Positions 37,542 to 47,901 are shown, numbered from the stretch's first letter. The stretch: DNA of 64,000 nucleotides from Sulfuricella denitrificans (GCA_002632355.1 NSJJ01000007.1:1-64000), one strand, 5' to 3'. Notes: generated from the sequence alone by a model not told the origin. Made by a program: numbers and translations.

Positions 37542-39250
37542 CCGTGGTTCATCCTTTCGACAATCGCGCTGGTCTGTTTCACCCGCCACCGGATCCACAT
37601 CCCGGTCAATAGCACGCTCAGGATCGGCCCGACCGACGCCATGGCCAGAATCCCGAATCCATCCTGCGCGCCGACAGCCTTGCCGAGACCCAGGCCCAAA
37701 GCCAACACCAAGGGAACGGTCACCGGGCCGGTGGTTACCCCGGCGCTATCCCAGGCCAGATTGACATATTCCTCGCTGGAAATCACTGTCAATGCCAGGG
37801 TCAGCAGATAAGCAGGGATAATCAGCATCACCATCGGGATAGAGAAAATCACCTTCGCCACACCCAAAGCCACGCCCAAACCAACCCCGGCAGCCACCGC
37901 ATGAATCAGGCGTTTCTTGGTAAATGCACCGTCGGTCAGGTTCTGCACCGTGACGCCCATGGCATTCAAGGCAGGCTCTGCTACCGTTGCGCCGAAACCG
38001 AGCAACAGTGCAAACGCCAATGCAATGCCGATTCCCGCCCAGTAAGGATACAGCGGTGATCCCTGGACGGATGAAAACTGAGCGAATGCGGCAGGCACCA
38101 TCCCCCCCGCCTGTCCGCCCAGAGGCGTCAGTCCATAATCCAGTCCGACATTGAAAATCATCATTCCCATCACGGCAAGCGTGATGCCATACACCAGAAT
38201 TTTCCCTTCCTTCACCGGGCTTTTCAGCCACCAGTGCTGCACCAGCCAGAGAAACAGGGTCAGCGGCAGAATGGCGCGCAGCGCGGCAATAATGTCATCG
38301 AAAGGAGCGCGTTCAAACCATGCAGGCTCGACAGCAAGACTCGATGCCGCCTCGAGCACTGGAAAATTTCCCCACGAAAGCGCCAGACCGAGCGACATCA
38401 CGGCAATCGGCGGAAACAGCGAAGCCAGGGTGACGATACCAAAACCGGAAAGCGGGTTGTCTCCCCTGCTTGTGGCCGCAGACACCCCGATGCCAATGGC
38501 AAGCACCAGCGGCACGGTCACAGGGCCGGTGGTGACTGCGCCACAGTCCCAGGCCAGGCCGATGATCGGTTCCAATCGGTTATCCACGGAAAGTAACAAG
38601 GTCATGCTGAGCGCTGGCACCAGGGTAGCGATAATGAGCGACTTCAGACGCCAGCCAAAAATGAAACGCAGCATGCCGGTCAGAACGGCCAGACCGACAC
38701 CGAAACCGACTGCCAGCACCAGAAAATCCGAGCGATCGTTAAGCATCAGATGGAGATAAGGCGTGGCATCCCGGCTAACCAGGCTGCCGGCTGCCTTGAG
38801 CGCACCGATCGCCGGTTCTGCAAGGGTCGCCATGACCCCCAGCACGAAAGCAACACCCAGCACCTTCGGAGTGGAAAATTTGCCCGGCATGGTATAGCCG
38901 ATATTCTCGCTGAAAGGCATCAGGCCGCGCTTGACCCCTTCCATAAACAGCATCAGCCCGCAGATCACGGCCGTCATTCCCAGAAAAATACTTTCCCAGC
39001 CATGCACTTCGGAATGCAGCACGCCAAACTCGAATACCACCAGAAACGCTGCCAGCGGGACGACTGCGACCAGCTGTTCGACGAAGCGAACGCCAACATA
39101 AGGCCCCAGCAGGCGATACAGATCCAGCATGCGCAATCTGGTTTTGCGCGGCGAAAGCCGGGTATGCGCAACGACTTCGTTGTAACTGAGCTTTCGCTGT
39201 CGGTGGCGCACTGCACCGAGGTAATCACCGTAACGGAGTTTTTTCGCCAT
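37538..39250 (-). CDS. DUF1538 membrane protein, internally duplicated
   Basis: A protein of about 570 aa with many transmembrane helices and two homologous halves. Each half carries EPA(I/L)xA and then TTGPVTVPLVLA, with a preceding WD. This is the DUF1538 family, thought to be transporters of unknown substrate. The gene is followed, with overlapping codons, by two PII-like proteins, a pattern that suggests ligand-gated control of transport. The frame extends upstream to 39421 through nusB; the ATG at 39250 is more credible. Confidence 0.82.
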   Translation of the reverse strand: MAKKLRYGDYLGAVRHRQRKLSYNEVVAHTRLSPRKTRLRMLDLYRLLGPYVGVRFVEQLVAVVPLAAFLVVFEFGVLHSEVHGWESIFLGMTAVICGLMLFMEGVKRGLMPFSENIGYTMPGKFSTPKVLGVAFVLGVMATLAEPAIGALKAAGSLVSRDATPYLHLMLNDRSDFLVLAVGFGVGLAVLTGMLRFIFGWRLKSLIIATLVPALSMTLLLSVDNRLEPIIGLAWDCGAVTTGPVTVPLVLAIGIGVSAATSRGDNPLSGFGIVTLASLFPPIAVMSLGLALSWGNFPVLEAASSLAVEPAWFERAPFDDIIAALRAILPLTLFLWLVQHWWLKSPVKEGKILVYGITLAVMGMMIFNVGLDYGLTPLGGQAGGMVPAAFAQFSSVQGSPLYPYWAGIGIALAFALLLGFGATVAEPALNAMGVTVQNLTDGAFTKKRLIHAVAAGVGLGVALGVAKVIFSIPMVMLIIPAYLLTLALTVISSEEYVNLAWDSAGVTTGPVTVPLVLALGLGLGKAVGAQDGFGILAMASVGPILSVLLTGMWIRWRVKQTSAIVERMNHG

Positions 39251-39320
39251 GAGCCAGATTATAGCCAGAGCAAGGCGGGAGAGGAAACCGGAGTGACAAG
39301 TCCGGTATGAATTCAGGGCT

Positions 39321-39758
39321 TTATTGCTTTGCTTTTGCCGAATTGACCTCGACGGCCCGTTCGATGACGGCCAGCTTATCGAGCACGCCGTTGACGTACT
39401 TGTAGCCATCCGTACCGCCAAAGCTCTTGGCCAATTCGATGGCTTCGTTGATCACCACGCGGTAGGGGATCTCCATGTGATGGACAAACTCATAGGTAGC
39501 CACCAGCAGAACCGAGCGTTCGACAGGACTCAGATCGGCCAGCGGGCGATCCAGACAGGGTTGCAACTTGCTTTCCAGGTTGCTCACATCCTTGACCGCG
39601 CCGTGCAGTATGTCGGAAAAATGTGCTCCGTCGATCTTTTCGAATTCTTCATGCTCGCGCAATTGCGCTTCGATCGTCTCTACCGGATCGCCAGTAAGCT
39701 GGCGCTGGTAAAGACCCTGAACTGCGAGTTCGCGTGCTTTGCGACGGTTTTTTTTCAT
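39321..39758 (-). CDS. nusB: Transcription antitermination factor NusB
   Basis: A 145-aa RNA-binding helical protein that works with NusE in rRNA antitermination. KNRRKARELAVQGLYQRQL opens the protein, and VINEAIELAKSFGGTDGYKYVNGVLDKLA is the conserved C-terminal segment (interrupted reading given in two parts: VINEAIELAKSFGG, YKYVNGVLDKLA). It ends the riboflavin operon next to ribH, the usual ribH-nusB order. Confidence 0.96.
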   Translation of the reverse strand: MKKNRRKARELAVQGLYQRQLTGDPVETIEAQLREHEEFEKIDGAHFSDILHGAVKDVSNLESKLQPCLDRPLADLSPVERSVLLVATYEFVHHMEIPYRVVINEAIELAKSFGGTDGYKYVNGVLDKLAVIERAVEVNSAKAKQ

Positions 39759-39769
39759 GTGGAGCCTAT

Positions 39770-40237
39770 TCAGATTTTCTTCAGCAGATTAACCATCTCG
39801 ATCACGACCCGTGCGGCATCTGCCCCTTTTTCCGCCATGCGGACCAGCGCCTGCTCATCATCTTCCACGGTCAGGATGGCGTTGGCGATGGGCAGACCGC
39901 TGTCCAGCATGACGCGGGTCACGCCACTGCCAGACTCGTTGGCCACCAGCTCGAAATGATAAGTCTCGCCGCGAATGATCGCACCCAGTGCGACCAGCGC
40001 ATCGAACTTTCCGGTTTTTGCCATCTTCTGCAGCGCAAGGGGAATTTCCAGCGCGCCGGGTACGCTGGCGAGATAAATATCTTCCTTGGCCACGCCCAGC
40101 TTGAGCAGTTCGGTGACGCAGGCACCCAGCAAGCCTTCGCACACATCGATATTGAAACGGCTCATGGTAATACCGATTTTCAGGCCGGCGCCATTCAGGT
40201 CGGGATGGCATTCAGGCAGTTTATTAGGCGTTCCCAT
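39770..40237 (-). CDS. ribH: 6,7-dimethyl-8-ribityllumazine synthase
   Basis: A 155-aa enzyme that condenses 5-amino-6-ribitylaminouracil with dihydroxybutanone phosphate. The motifs [13 protein letters not shown] and [14 protein letters not shown] are classic, and the His of the latter is catalytic. It lies between ribBA and nusB, 1-11 bp from its neighbours, so it is in one operon. Confidence 0.97.
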   Translation of the reverse strand: MGTPNKLPECHPDLNGAGLKIGITMSRFNIDVCEGLLGACVTELLKLGVAKEDIYLASVPGALEIPLALQKMAKTGKFDALVALGAIIRGETYHFELVANESGSGVTRVMLDSGLPIANAILTVEDDEQALVRMAEKGADAARVVIEMVNLLKKI

Positions 40238-40238
40238 A

Positions 40239-41345
40239 TCAGTTTTCCTGTTTCGGTTCGTAATAGCCGGTCACTTCCAGGTCGAAACCGGTCATGCTCG
40301 GCATCTTGCGCGGCAGCGCGAGGAGACGCATCTTGGTGACATTGAGATCGCGCAGGATCTGCGCGCCGATGCCGTAGTTGCGCAGATCCACCTTGGCAGG
40401 CACTTTCGGTTCGCTGCGCTGGATACGTGCCAGCAGGTCGGCGGAGGACTCGCCACCGCGCCGCATCAGCACGATCACGCCCTTGCCGGCAGCCGCCACG
40501 GCCTGCAGCGCCTGGTGCACGCTGAAGGAATGCTCGAAGCTGGCGGTATCGAGAAAATCCATTACCGACAGCGGCTCATGCACTCGCACCAGGGTTTCTT
40601 CCCCGGCCCGGATATCGCCTTTCACCAGTGCCAGATGCACTTCGTTGGCGGTCTTGTCGTGATAGGTAATCAACTGGAATTCGCCGTAGGCGGTCTGTAC
40701 CGTTTTCTCGGCTACGCGCTCCACCAGGCTCTCGGTCTGGCTACGATAATGAATCAGGTCGGCAATGGTGCCGATCTTGAGATCGTGTTGTTTGGCATAC
40801 TCCAGCAGATCCGGCAGACGGGCCATCTCGCCGTCTTCCTTGAGAATTTCACAGATCACCGCGGCCGGTTCCAGGCCTGCCAGCGAGGCCAGATCGCAAC
40901 CTGCCTCGGTGTGGCCAGCGCGGACCAGTACGCCGCCGTTCTGCGCCTTGAGCGGGAAGATGTGGCCAGGCTGGACGATATCATGCACGCTTGCATCCTT
41001 CCTCACCGCTGCCAGAACCGTTTTGGCACGATCTGCGGCGGAAATGCCCGTCGTCACACCTTCCGCTGCCTCGATCGAAACGGTGAAGTTGGTGCCCAGC
41101 GGCGCCTTGTTGCTCGATACCATGAGCGGCAGATCGAGCTGACGGCAACGCGCCTCGGTCAGGGTCAGGCAGATCAGACCGCGGCCGTGCCTGGCCATGA
41201 AGTTGATCGCTTCCGGGGTAACAAATTCGGCAGCCAGAACCAGGTCGCCCTCGTTCTCGCGGTCTTCCTCGTCCACCAGGATGACCATTTTGCCGGCCTT
41301 GAAGTCGGCGATAATGTCTTGAATCGGGCTTATGTTCGTACTCAT
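40239..41345 (-). CDS. ribBA: DHBP synthase with degenerate GTP cyclohydrolase II domain
   Basis: A 368-aa fusion. The N-terminal domain (residues 1-200) is an intact dihydroxybutanone phosphate synthase, with [12 protein letters not shown] and [10 protein letters not shown]. The C-terminal domain has the fold of GTP cyclohydrolase II, but the zinc-binding Cys motif normally found after VRVH is replaced by [12 protein letters not shown], with no Cys. It therefore probably lacks cyclohydrolase activity, as known for RibB-type proteins in other proteobacteria. It overlaps ribE by 4 bp. Confidence 0.9.
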   Translation of the reverse strand: MSTNISPIQDIIADFKAGKMVILVDEEDRENEGDLVLAAEFVTPEAINFMARHGRGLICLTLTEARCRQLDLPLMVSSNKAPLGTNFTVSIEAAEGVTTGISAADRAKTVLAAVRKDASVHDIVQPGHIFPLKAQNGGVLVRAGHTEAGCDLASLAGLEPAAVICEILKEDGEMARLPDLLEYAKQHDLKIGTIADLIHYRSQTESLVERVAEKTVQTAYGEFQLITYHDKTANEVHLALVKGDIRAGEETLVRVHEPLSVMDFLDTASFEHSFSVHQALQAVAAAGKGVIVLMRRGGESSADLLARIQRSEPKVPAKVDLRNYGIGAQILRDLNVTKMRLLALPRKMPSMTGFDLEVTGYYEPKQEN

Positions 41346-41941
41346 GAAGATTCCTTGCCGTAGTTCAGCATGCGTTCCAGATAGCGCGCCACCAGATCGA
41401 CTTCCAGGTTGACCGGCTTGCCGGCGCGCAGATGTTTGAAATTGGTGGCCTGAAGGGTGTGGGGAATCAGGTTGATGCTGAAATCCTCGTCCTTCACCCA
41501 GTTGACCGTCAGGCTCACCCCGTTGACTGTAATCGATCCCTTGTGGGCGATATAGCGCGCCAGCGCTCTCGGCGCGCGGATCACCAGCTCATGCGACTCG
41601 CCAACCGGCTCGAAGCGGATCACTTCGCCTACACCATCCACATGGCCGCTGACCAGATGCCCGCCCAGCCGGTCGGACAGACGCAACGCCTTTTCCAGGT
41701 TGATTTCGCCGGTCTCGCCCAGCCCTGCGGTGCAGTTCAGGGTTTCGCGCGAGACATCGACCTTGTAGCCGCCAGCGATTTTCTCGATCACCGTCAGGCA
41801 GACGCCGTTGGCGGCGACGCTGTCGCCCAGCGCCACATCGCTCATGTCCAGCCCCCCTGCATCAATACTCAGACGCACGCCCTGCTGCAAAGGTTCGATG
41901 GCGGCGATTTTTCCCACCGCCTGGATGATGCCGGTAAACAT
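41342..41941 (-). CDS. ribE: Riboflavin synthase, alpha chain
   Basis: A 199-aa enzyme that makes riboflavin by dismutation of lumazine. Two lumazine-binding repeats are visible: MFTGIIQAVGKI opens the first, and SGHVDGVGEV opens the second. The catalytic VSRETLNCT is near residue 62. It starts where ribD stops (1-bp overlap). Confidence 0.96.
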   Translation of the reverse strand: MFTGIIQAVGKIAAIEPLQQGVRLSIDAGGLDMSDVALGDSVAANGVCLTVIEKIAGGYKVDVSRETLNCTAGLGETGEINLEKALRLSDRLGGHLVSGHVDGVGEVIRFEPVGESHELVIRAPRALARYIAHKGSITVNGVSLTVNWVKDEDFSINLIPHTLQATNFKHLRAGKPVNLEVDLVARYLERMLNYGKESS

Positions 41942-43038
41942 TATGATTTTTCCTTTAAACGCGCCACGATGCGCATATCCTGACCCACCACGCGCAGGTC
42001 GCGAATCTCCAGTTCCTGGCGCTGGTCCATGGCTTCGATATCCGGCAGGCCGAACATGCCGCGTGCCTTGTCGCCGAACAGCATGGGCGCGAGATAGAAC
42101 ACCAGCTCGTCGACCACGCCGGCCTGCAACAGGGCTCCATTCAGCACCTTGCCCGCCTCGACCGTAATTTCGTTGCAGCCGCGCTGCCCGAGTTCCCGCA
42201 ACAGCCGCGCAAGATCGATCTGGCCGTGCTGCGCAGGCAGCACCAGCACCTCGACGCCTGCCGCGCGCAAAGCCTGAATGCGGTCTTCTTCATCGCAACC
42301 GGTAGCCACCAGCAGCGGCGCCCCGGAAAGCATTTTTGCATCCAGCGGCATGCTCAGGTTGGCATCCACCACGACCTTGAGCGGCTGGCGCGAGGTTTCG
42401 ATTTCGCGCACATTGAAGGATGGATCGTCCGCCAGCACCGTGCCGATGCCGGTCAGCATGGCACAGGAGCGGGCGCGCCAGCGATGGGCGTCGCGCCGAG
42501 CATCCGGGCCGGTAATCCACTGGCTGATGCCATTGCCGAGCGCCGTCTTGCCATCCAGCGTAGCTGCCACTTTCAGCCTCAGCCACGGACGTCCGTGCCG
42601 CATACGCGACACGAAACCGATATTGAGCTCGCTGGCGGCCTGTTCAAGCAGGCCGCATTCGACCTGAATGCCCGCATCGGCCAGGATTTTCAGGCCCGCG
42701 CCCGAAACCAGCGGATTGGGGTCCTGCATGGCCACCACCGCGCGCGCCACCCCCGCCTTGACCAGGGCGTCGGCACAGGGGGGGGTGCGCCCATGATGGC
42801 TGCAGGGCTCCAGTGTCACATAAGCCGTTGCACCGCGCGCCCGCTCACCCGCCTGCTGCAGGGCATGAATCTCGGCATGTGGCTCGCCGGCACGTTCGTG
42901 CCAGCCTTCTCCGACAACACTGCCTTCACGCACGATGACACAACCGACACGGGGATTGGGCGTAGCCGTATACAGGCCGCGCTCAGCCAGGCGCAACGCC
43001 TGCGCCATGAAATCGTGATCGATGGAGGAAAAACTCAA
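41941..43038 (-). CDS. ribD: Riboflavin deaminase/reductase RibD
   Basis: A bifunctional enzyme of about 365 aa. The deaminase domain has the zinc motif HAEIHAL and the Cys pair in EPCSHHGRTPPC. The reductase domain begins near residue 150 with RPWLRLKVAATLDGKTA. The start is uncertain: a TTG at 43038, one base after the nrdR stop, includes the family's SxxDHDFM; the ATG at 43008 would remove it. I prefer the TTG. Confidence 0.93.
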   Translation of the reverse strand: MSFSSIDHDFMAQALRLAERGLYTATPNPRVGCVIVREGSVVGEGWHERAGEPHAEIHALQQAGERARGATAYVTLEPCSHHGRTPPCADALVKAGVARAVVAMQDPNPLVSGAGLKILADAGIQVECGLLEQAASELNIGFVSRMRHGRPWLRLKVAATLDGKTALGNGISQWITGPDARRDAHRWRARSCAMLTGIGTVLADDPSFNVREIETSRQPLKVVVDANLSMPLDAKMLSGAPLLVATGCDEEDRIQALRAAGVEVLVLPAQHGQIDLARLLRELGQRGCNEITVEAGKVLNGALLQAGVVDELVFYLAPMLFGDKARGMFGLPDIEAMDQRQELEIRDLRVVGQDMRIVARLKEKS

Positions 43039-43039
43039 G

Positions 43040-43489
43040 CTACTTGTCCAGATCCTTGATAGCGTCGCGGAAGTCATCCACATCTTCGAAACTGCGATAG
43101 ACCGAGGCAAAGCGGATGTAGGCGACCTTGTCCAGCTTGCGCAGTTCATTCATCACCATTTCGCCCACCTGCAGGGAAGGGATTTCGCGTTCGCCCAGGC
43201 TCAGCATCTTCTGTTCAATATGCTGGATGGCACCGTCCACCAGACTGGTGGATACCGGCCGCTTGTTGAGAGCGCGTATGAAACTGGTACGGATCTTGTC
43301 GCGGCTGAATTCCTCGCGGCTGCCATTCTGTTTCACCACCGCCGGCATCCTGAGTTCCGCCATCTCATAGGTGGTAAAGCGCTTATCGCAGTTCGCGCAG
43401 CGACGACGGCGACGCACGCTGTCGCCTTCCTCGCTGACGCGGGAATCAATGACCTGGGTATCGGCGTCGCCGCAGAAGGGACACTTCAT
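43040..43489 (-). CDS. nrdR: Transcriptional repressor NrdR
   Basis: A 149-aa zinc-ribbon and ATP-cone protein that represses ribonucleotide reductase genes. The zinc Cys residues are C3/C6 (CPFCG) and C31/C34 (CANC). The ATP-cone carries [16 protein letters not shown]. It stands at the head of nrdR-ribDE-ribBA-ribH-nusB, directly after glyA, as in many proteobacteria. Confidence 0.97.
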   Translation of the reverse strand: MKCPFCGDADTQVIDSRVSEEGDSVRRRRRCANCDKRFTTYEMAELRMPAVVKQNGSREEFSRDKIRTSFIRALNKRPVSTSLVDGAIQHIEQKMLSLGEREIPSLQVGEMVMNELRKLDKVAYIRFASVYRSFEDVDDFRDAIKDLDK

Positions 43490-43496
43490 TCTTCAT

Positions 43497-43567
43497 GTGA
43501 AATGTGAAATGTGAAATGGGAAATGCAGCTCAATGCCACGCTTCACCTTTCACCTTTCAAATTTCAC
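43497..43567. repeat. Inverted heptamer arrays between glyA and nrdR
   Basis: Three exact tandem GTGAAAT units (43497-43517) face TTCACCT, TTCACCT, TTCAAAT and TTCAC (43542-43567), so the two arrays can pair as a long hairpin. The outermost unit includes the glyA stop codon. This simple-sequence dyad fills the whole 74-bp gap and might attenuate read-through from glyA into nrdR. Confidence 0.75.
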
Positions 43568-44811
43568 GCTCCATACACCGGAAACTTCGCGCACATCGCC
43601 TTGGCTTCGCTGGCCACGCGCGACAGCACGGCTTCATCATTTGGCGCAGCCAGCACATCGGCAATCATGTTGGCCAGATGCTCGGCCTCGATTTCCTTGA
43701 AACCGCGCGTGGTCATGGCCGGGGTACCGAGGCGGATACCGCTGGTAACAAAAGGCTTTTCCGGATCGTTGGGGATGGCGTTTTTGTTCACCGTGATATG
43801 CGCCTTGCCCAGAGCGGCTTCGGCTTCCTTGCCAGTGAGCTTCATGGCGCGCAGGTCGACCAGGAATACGTGCGATTCGGTACGACCGGAAATGATGCGC
43901 AGACCACGTTCCGTGAGCACCTTGCACATCACCAGTGCATTGGAGATCACCTGTTCCTGGTAATGCTTGAACTCCTTGCTTGCGGCTTCCCTGAATGCCA
44001 CCGCCTTGCCGGCGATAACGTGCATCAGCGGACCGCCCTGCAAGCCGGGGAAGATGGCTGAATTGATCGCCTTTTCGTGCTCGGCCTTCATCAGGACGAC
44101 GCCGCCTCTTGGCCCGCGCAATGTCTTGTGGGTGGTGGTGGTCACCACGTCGGCGTGGGGCACCGGGTTGGGATAAACCCCCGCTGCAATCAGCCCCGCG
44201 TAGTGGGCCATGTCGACCATGAAAATTGCGCCAACCGCCTTGGCTACCTTGGCGAAGCGCTCGAAATCGATTTTGAGTGCATAAGCCGATGCCCCGGCGA
44301 TAATCAACTTCGGCTTGTGCTCATGTGCCAGCGCTTCCATGCGCTCGTAGTCGATTTCTTCTTTTTCATTCAAACCATAAGCGACGACATTGAACCACTT
44401 GCCGCTCATATTGAGCGCCATGCCGTGGGTGAGGTGCCCGCCCTCAGCCAGGCTCATGCCCATGATGGTATCGCCCGGCTTGAGAAAGGCCATGAACACG
44501 GCCTGATTGGCCTGGGAGCCTGAATTGGGCTGCACGTTGGCGGCTTCGGCGCCGAACAGCTTCTTGACGCGGTCAATGGCCAGCTGTTCGGCGATATCCA
44601 CATATTCGCAGCCGCCATAATAGCGTTTACCGGGATAGCCTTCGGCGTACTTGTTGGTCAATACCGAGCCCTGCGCTTCCATCACCGCCGGGCTGGTGTA
44701 GTTTTCGGAGGCAATCAGTTCGATGTGGTCTTCCTGGCGCTGGCGTTCCTGCTCGATCGCCTTCCACAGATCGGGATCATCCTTTGCAAGGGTATTTTTT
44801 GCGCTGAACAT
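43564..44811 (-). CDS. glyA: Serine hydroxymethyltransferase
   Basis: A 415-aa PLP enzyme that interconverts serine and glycine with tetrahydrofolate. The PLP lysine lies in [16 protein letters not shown], and [18 protein letters not shown] is the N-terminal signature. Length matches E. coli GlyA. A long 5' region (about 85 bp) precedes it, with a possible -10 GTTAAAAT; I see no riboswitch there. Confidence 0.98.
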   Translation of the reverse strand: MFSAKNTLAKDDPDLWKAIEQERQRQEDHIELIASENYTSPAVMEAQGSVLTNKYAEGYPGKRYYGGCEYVDIAEQLAIDRVKKLFGAEAANVQPNSGSQANQAVFMAFLKPGDTIMGMSLAEGGHLTHGMALNMSGKWFNVVAYGLNEKEEIDYERMEALAHEHKPKLIIAGASAYALKIDFERFAKVAKAVGAIFMVDMAHYAGLIAAGVYPNPVPHADVVTTTTHKTLRGPRGGVVLMKAEHEKAINSAIFPGLQGGPLMHVIAGKAVAFREAASKEFKHYQEQVISNALVMCKVLTERGLRIISGRTESHVFLVDLRAMKLTGKEAEAALGKAHITVNKNAIPNDPEKPFVTSGIRLGTPAMTTRGFKEIEAEHLANMIADVLAAPNDEAVLSRVASEAKAMCAKFPVYGA

Positions 44812-44900
44812 GGTGGTCTTTCACTCGGCTTTTTTGGAAAAGCGGAATTTTAACATGACCGACAAGGGTTTAACCATGCCGTATTGACAGTACGACCCTG

Positions 44901-45716
44901 TTAGTCCGGTTCTTTTTTTCCGAAAGGCTGCGCCGCCCCGTCCGACTGCAGCGCCGAGCGCAAGTCGGCAATTTCACGCCGCAATTCCAGAATGTCGTGA
45001 TGCATTTCGCGCCGCAATTTCTTTTCATCCTCGCCGATGAAAAAAGCAGAAATACTCGCCGTAACCAGCGAAAACACGGTAAATCCGACAATCACCATGA
45101 CCACGGCAAAAATACGCGCTGGCGTGGTAGTCGGCACAAAGTCGCCATACCCCACGGTCGCTCCGGTTATGAAGGCCAGCCACAAACCCTCACCGAAGGA
45201 ATGTACCGTCGGCTCAAGCCAGTAAAATCCCGCACCTGCCGCCAGCAGCGTAACAACACCCAGAACGAAGGCATAAGGCACTGCTCTGGCAGACAGCAGC
45301 AGGCGCAGGGAAGCAATCATGCGCGCCAGCGCCAGCGCCACATAGGCGATTCGCAGCAATCGCACCAGCGGCAGCCACTCGCCGGGCAACCCCACCAGCC
45401 CCAGGCCCGACCCCAGGATGATCAGCACATTCAGCCAGTTGTATTTGAGATAAAACCACTTGTGGCGACAGACGTGCAGCATCCACAGGGTTTCCAGACT
45501 GAAGGCGAGGAAGATGAACAAATCCAGCTCGACGCCGAATCCAGACATGGCATCACCATACTGCTGCATTTCCAGATAAAAGGAAGGAATCGCCAGCAAG
45601 GCAATCGCCACCATGATCCAGTGCAGACGCCTTTCCCACACATAAGCTTCCGGATTGTCGTGGGACGGCACGCCCCCCATCCCGAACCAGCGGCGAAAAT
45701 CAACGGCCATCCACAC
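44901..45716 (-). CDS. Voltage-gated-type potassium channel
   Basis: A 271-aa membrane protein with about six transmembrane helices. The pore has the selectivity filter TVGYGD in FITGATVGYGDFVPTTTPAR, and RLLRIAYVALALARM resembles a charged S4 helix. The C-terminal tail (LRREMHHDILELRREIADLR) is a short coiled coil. It diverges from cstA. Predicted to conduct K+ in the inner membrane. Confidence 0.88.
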   Translation of the reverse strand: MWMAVDFRRWFGMGGVPSHDNPEAYVWERRLHWIMVAIALLAIPSFYLEMQQYGDAMSGFGVELDLFIFLAFSLETLWMLHVCRHKWFYLKYNWLNVLIILGSGLGLVGLPGEWLPLVRLLRIAYVALALARMIASLRLLLSARAVPYAFVLGVVTLLAAGAGFYWLEPTVHSFGEGLWLAFITGATVGYGDFVPTTTPARIFAVVMVIVGFTVFSLVTASISAFFIGEDEKKLRREMHHDILELRREIADLRSALQSDGAAQPFGKKEPD

Positions 45717-45828
45717 CCCCCCTTTTCCTGTTGCGACCGATTTTACTATGGATCATGCCCAAGGCGCGTTTCCATGTCGGCCGGGCAATTGCTATTATTC
45801 GCCTGGTCTGGTTCCGGAAGCTATCGGC

Positions 45829-47901
45829 ATGAACAATAATTTTACGCGTTCTCTGGCCTGGTTCATGGTCGCCATCCTGGGCGCCTTCGCCCTCAGTGGC
45901 ATCGCGCTCAATCGCGGCGAATCGATCAATGCCATCTGGCTGATCGCTGCTGCCGCCTGCATCTACGCGCTGGCCTACCGCTTCTACGCCGCCTGGATCG
46001 CGGCCTCCGTGCTCACGCTGGATGAAACCCGCGCCACCCCGGCGGAGCGTTACGACGACGGGCGCGATTTCGTACCGACCAATCGCTGGATCGTATTCGG
46101 TCACCACTTTGCTGCCATTGCCGGCCCCGGCCCCCTGATCGGCCCCACGCTCGCCGCGCAGTTCGGCTACCTGCCTGGCACCCTGTGGATTCTCATTGGC
46201 GCAGTACTGGGCGGATGCGTGCAGGACATGACCACCCTGTTCTTCTCCACCCGGCGCAACGGCCGCAGCCTGGGCCAGATGGCGCGCGACGAACTGGGCC
46301 CGATCGGCGGCATTGCCGCGCTGGTGGGTACCCTGATGATCATGGTCATCCTCATCGCCGTGCTCGGACTGGTAGTGGTCAACGCCATGAAGCACAGTCC
46401 CTGGGCCACATCCACCGTGGCCGCCACCATACCCATCGCCATGCTGGTGGGTCTGTATATGCGCAACATCCGTCCCGGCCGGGTGCTGGAAGGCTCGATC
46501 ATTGGACTCGGCCTGCTTCTTCTAGCCGTAGCGGGGGGTAGATGGATCAATGACGACGCCACCCTGCGCGTTATTTTCGACCATGAAGGCCTGACCCTGG
46601 CCTGGTTCGTCATCGGCTACGGCTTCCTCGCCGCCATCCTGCCGGTGTGGATGCTGCTTGCGCCGCGCGACTACCTTTCCACCTTCATGAAGCTCGGCAC
46701 CATTCTGCTGCTGGCCATCGCCATCATCGTCATGCAGCCGGAAATCAGGATGCCGGCCCTCACCCGGTTCATCGACGGCAGCGGGCCGATTTTCGGCGGC
46801 AGCGTGTTCCCCTTCGTCTTCATCACCATCGCCTGCGGCGCCGTTTCCGGCTTTCATGCCCTGGTCGCCTCCGGCACCACCCCCAAGCTGCTGGCGAATG
46901 AAAGGGATATCCGCATGATCGGCTACGGCGGCATGCTGCTCGAATCCTTTGTCGCGATCATGGCCATGATCGCTGCAACCGTGCTCGACCCCGGCGTCTT
47001 TTTCGCCATCAACAGCCCGGCAGGCGTGGTCGGCAAGGCGGCAGCCGATGCTGTTGCCACCATTTCCTCCTGGGGCTTTCCGGTAACTGTGGAACAGATG
47101 GAGCGACTGGCGCACGAGATGGGCGAAGCCACGCTGTTCGCCCGCACCGGCGGTGCGCCCTCGCTGGCGGTCGGCATGGCCAGCATTTTCGGCAGCGCGT
47201 TCGGGCAAGGCATGCTGGCCATGTGGTACCACTTCGCCATCATGTTCGAGGCCGTATTCATCCTCACCACGCTGGACGCCGGCACGCGTGTCGGACGCTT
47301 CATGCTGCAGGACTTCCTCGGCAACCTGTGGCCGCGCCTGGGGCGGACGTCGTGGTATCCCTCGGTGATCCTCAGCTCCGCCCTCATCGTCGCCGCCTGG
47401 GGCTATTTTCTCTATATCGGCGTCATTGATCCCAACGGCGGCGTCAACATCCTGTGGCCGCTGTTCGGCATTTCCAACCAGATGCTGGCGGCCATCGCCC
47501 TGTCCGTAGGCACCGGCATCCTGGTCAAATCCGGCAAGTTCAGGTTCGCCTGGGTCACCGGCATTCCCCTGACCTGGCTGGCCATCATCACCACCGCCGC
47601 CGCGTGGGAAAAACTCACCAGCGACGATGTCCGCATCGGCTTCTTTGCCGCCGCCAACGACCTGGCCGCAAAACTGGCAGACGGCGCGTTGCCGCCGGAG
47701 AAAGCAGCGGTCGCCCCGCAACTGATCTTCAACCAGCAACTCGATGCCTGGCTGACCCTGTTCTTCGTGCTGCTGCTCTGGATCATCATTCTCGACATGC
47801 TGCGCGTGTGCAGCCGGCATCTTCGGGGCAAACCCGTCCCGCCATGCACCGAATCGGCACACGAACCCAGCCGGCTGGTGGAAAACTGGGTACGCGACTG
47901 A
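45829..47901 (+). CDS. cstA: Carbon starvation protein CstA (pyruvate/peptide transporter)
   Basis: A 690-aa membrane protein with many hydrophobic segments. The family hallmarks RYDDGRDFVPTNRWIVFGHH and FGAIAGPGPLIGPT-like (here HFAAIAGPGPLIGPTLAAQF) are present. CstA imports pyruvate or peptides during starvation. The ATG at 45829 with a CCGGAAG site is chosen over longer upstream readings. Its stop overlaps the ATG of the YbdD-like gene by one base, the usual cstA-ybdD pairing. Confidence 0.95.
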   Translation: MNNNFTRSLAWFMVAILGAFALSGIALNRGESINAIWLIAAAACIYALAYRFYAAWIAASVLTLDETRATPAERYDDGRDFVPTNRWIVFGHHFAAIAGPGPLIGPTLAAQFGYLPGTLWILIGAVLGGCVQDMTTLFFSTRRNGRSLGQMARDELGPIGGIAALVGTLMIMVILIAVLGLVVVNAMKHSPWATSTVAATIPIAMLVGLYMRNIRPGRVLEGSIIGLGLLLLAVAGGRWINDDATLRVIFDHEGLTLAWFVIGYGFLAAILPVWMLLAPRDYLSTFMKLGTILLLAIAIIVMQPEIRMPALTRFIDGSGPIFGGSVFPFVFITIACGAVSGFHALVASGTTPKLLANERDIRMIGYGGMLLESFVAIMAMIAATVLDPGVFFAINSPAGVVGKAAADAVATISSWGFPVTVEQMERLAHEMGEATLFARTGGAPSLAVGMASIFGSAFGQGMLAMWYHFAIMFEAVFILTTLDAGTRVGRFMLQDFLGNLWPRLGRTSWYPSVILSSALIVAAWGYFLYIGVIDPNGGVNILWPLFGISNQMLAAIALSVGTGILVKSGKFRFAWVTGIPLTWLAIITTAAAWEKLTSDDVRIGFFAAANDLAAKLADGALPPEKAAVAPQLIFNQQLDAWLTLFFVLLLWIIILDMLRVCSRHLRGKPVPPCTESAHEPSRLVENWVRD

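Noticed and set aside
44812-44900. Possible glycine riboswitch before glyA
   Set aside because: The 85-bp leader shows no tandem aptamer-like pattern and is too short.
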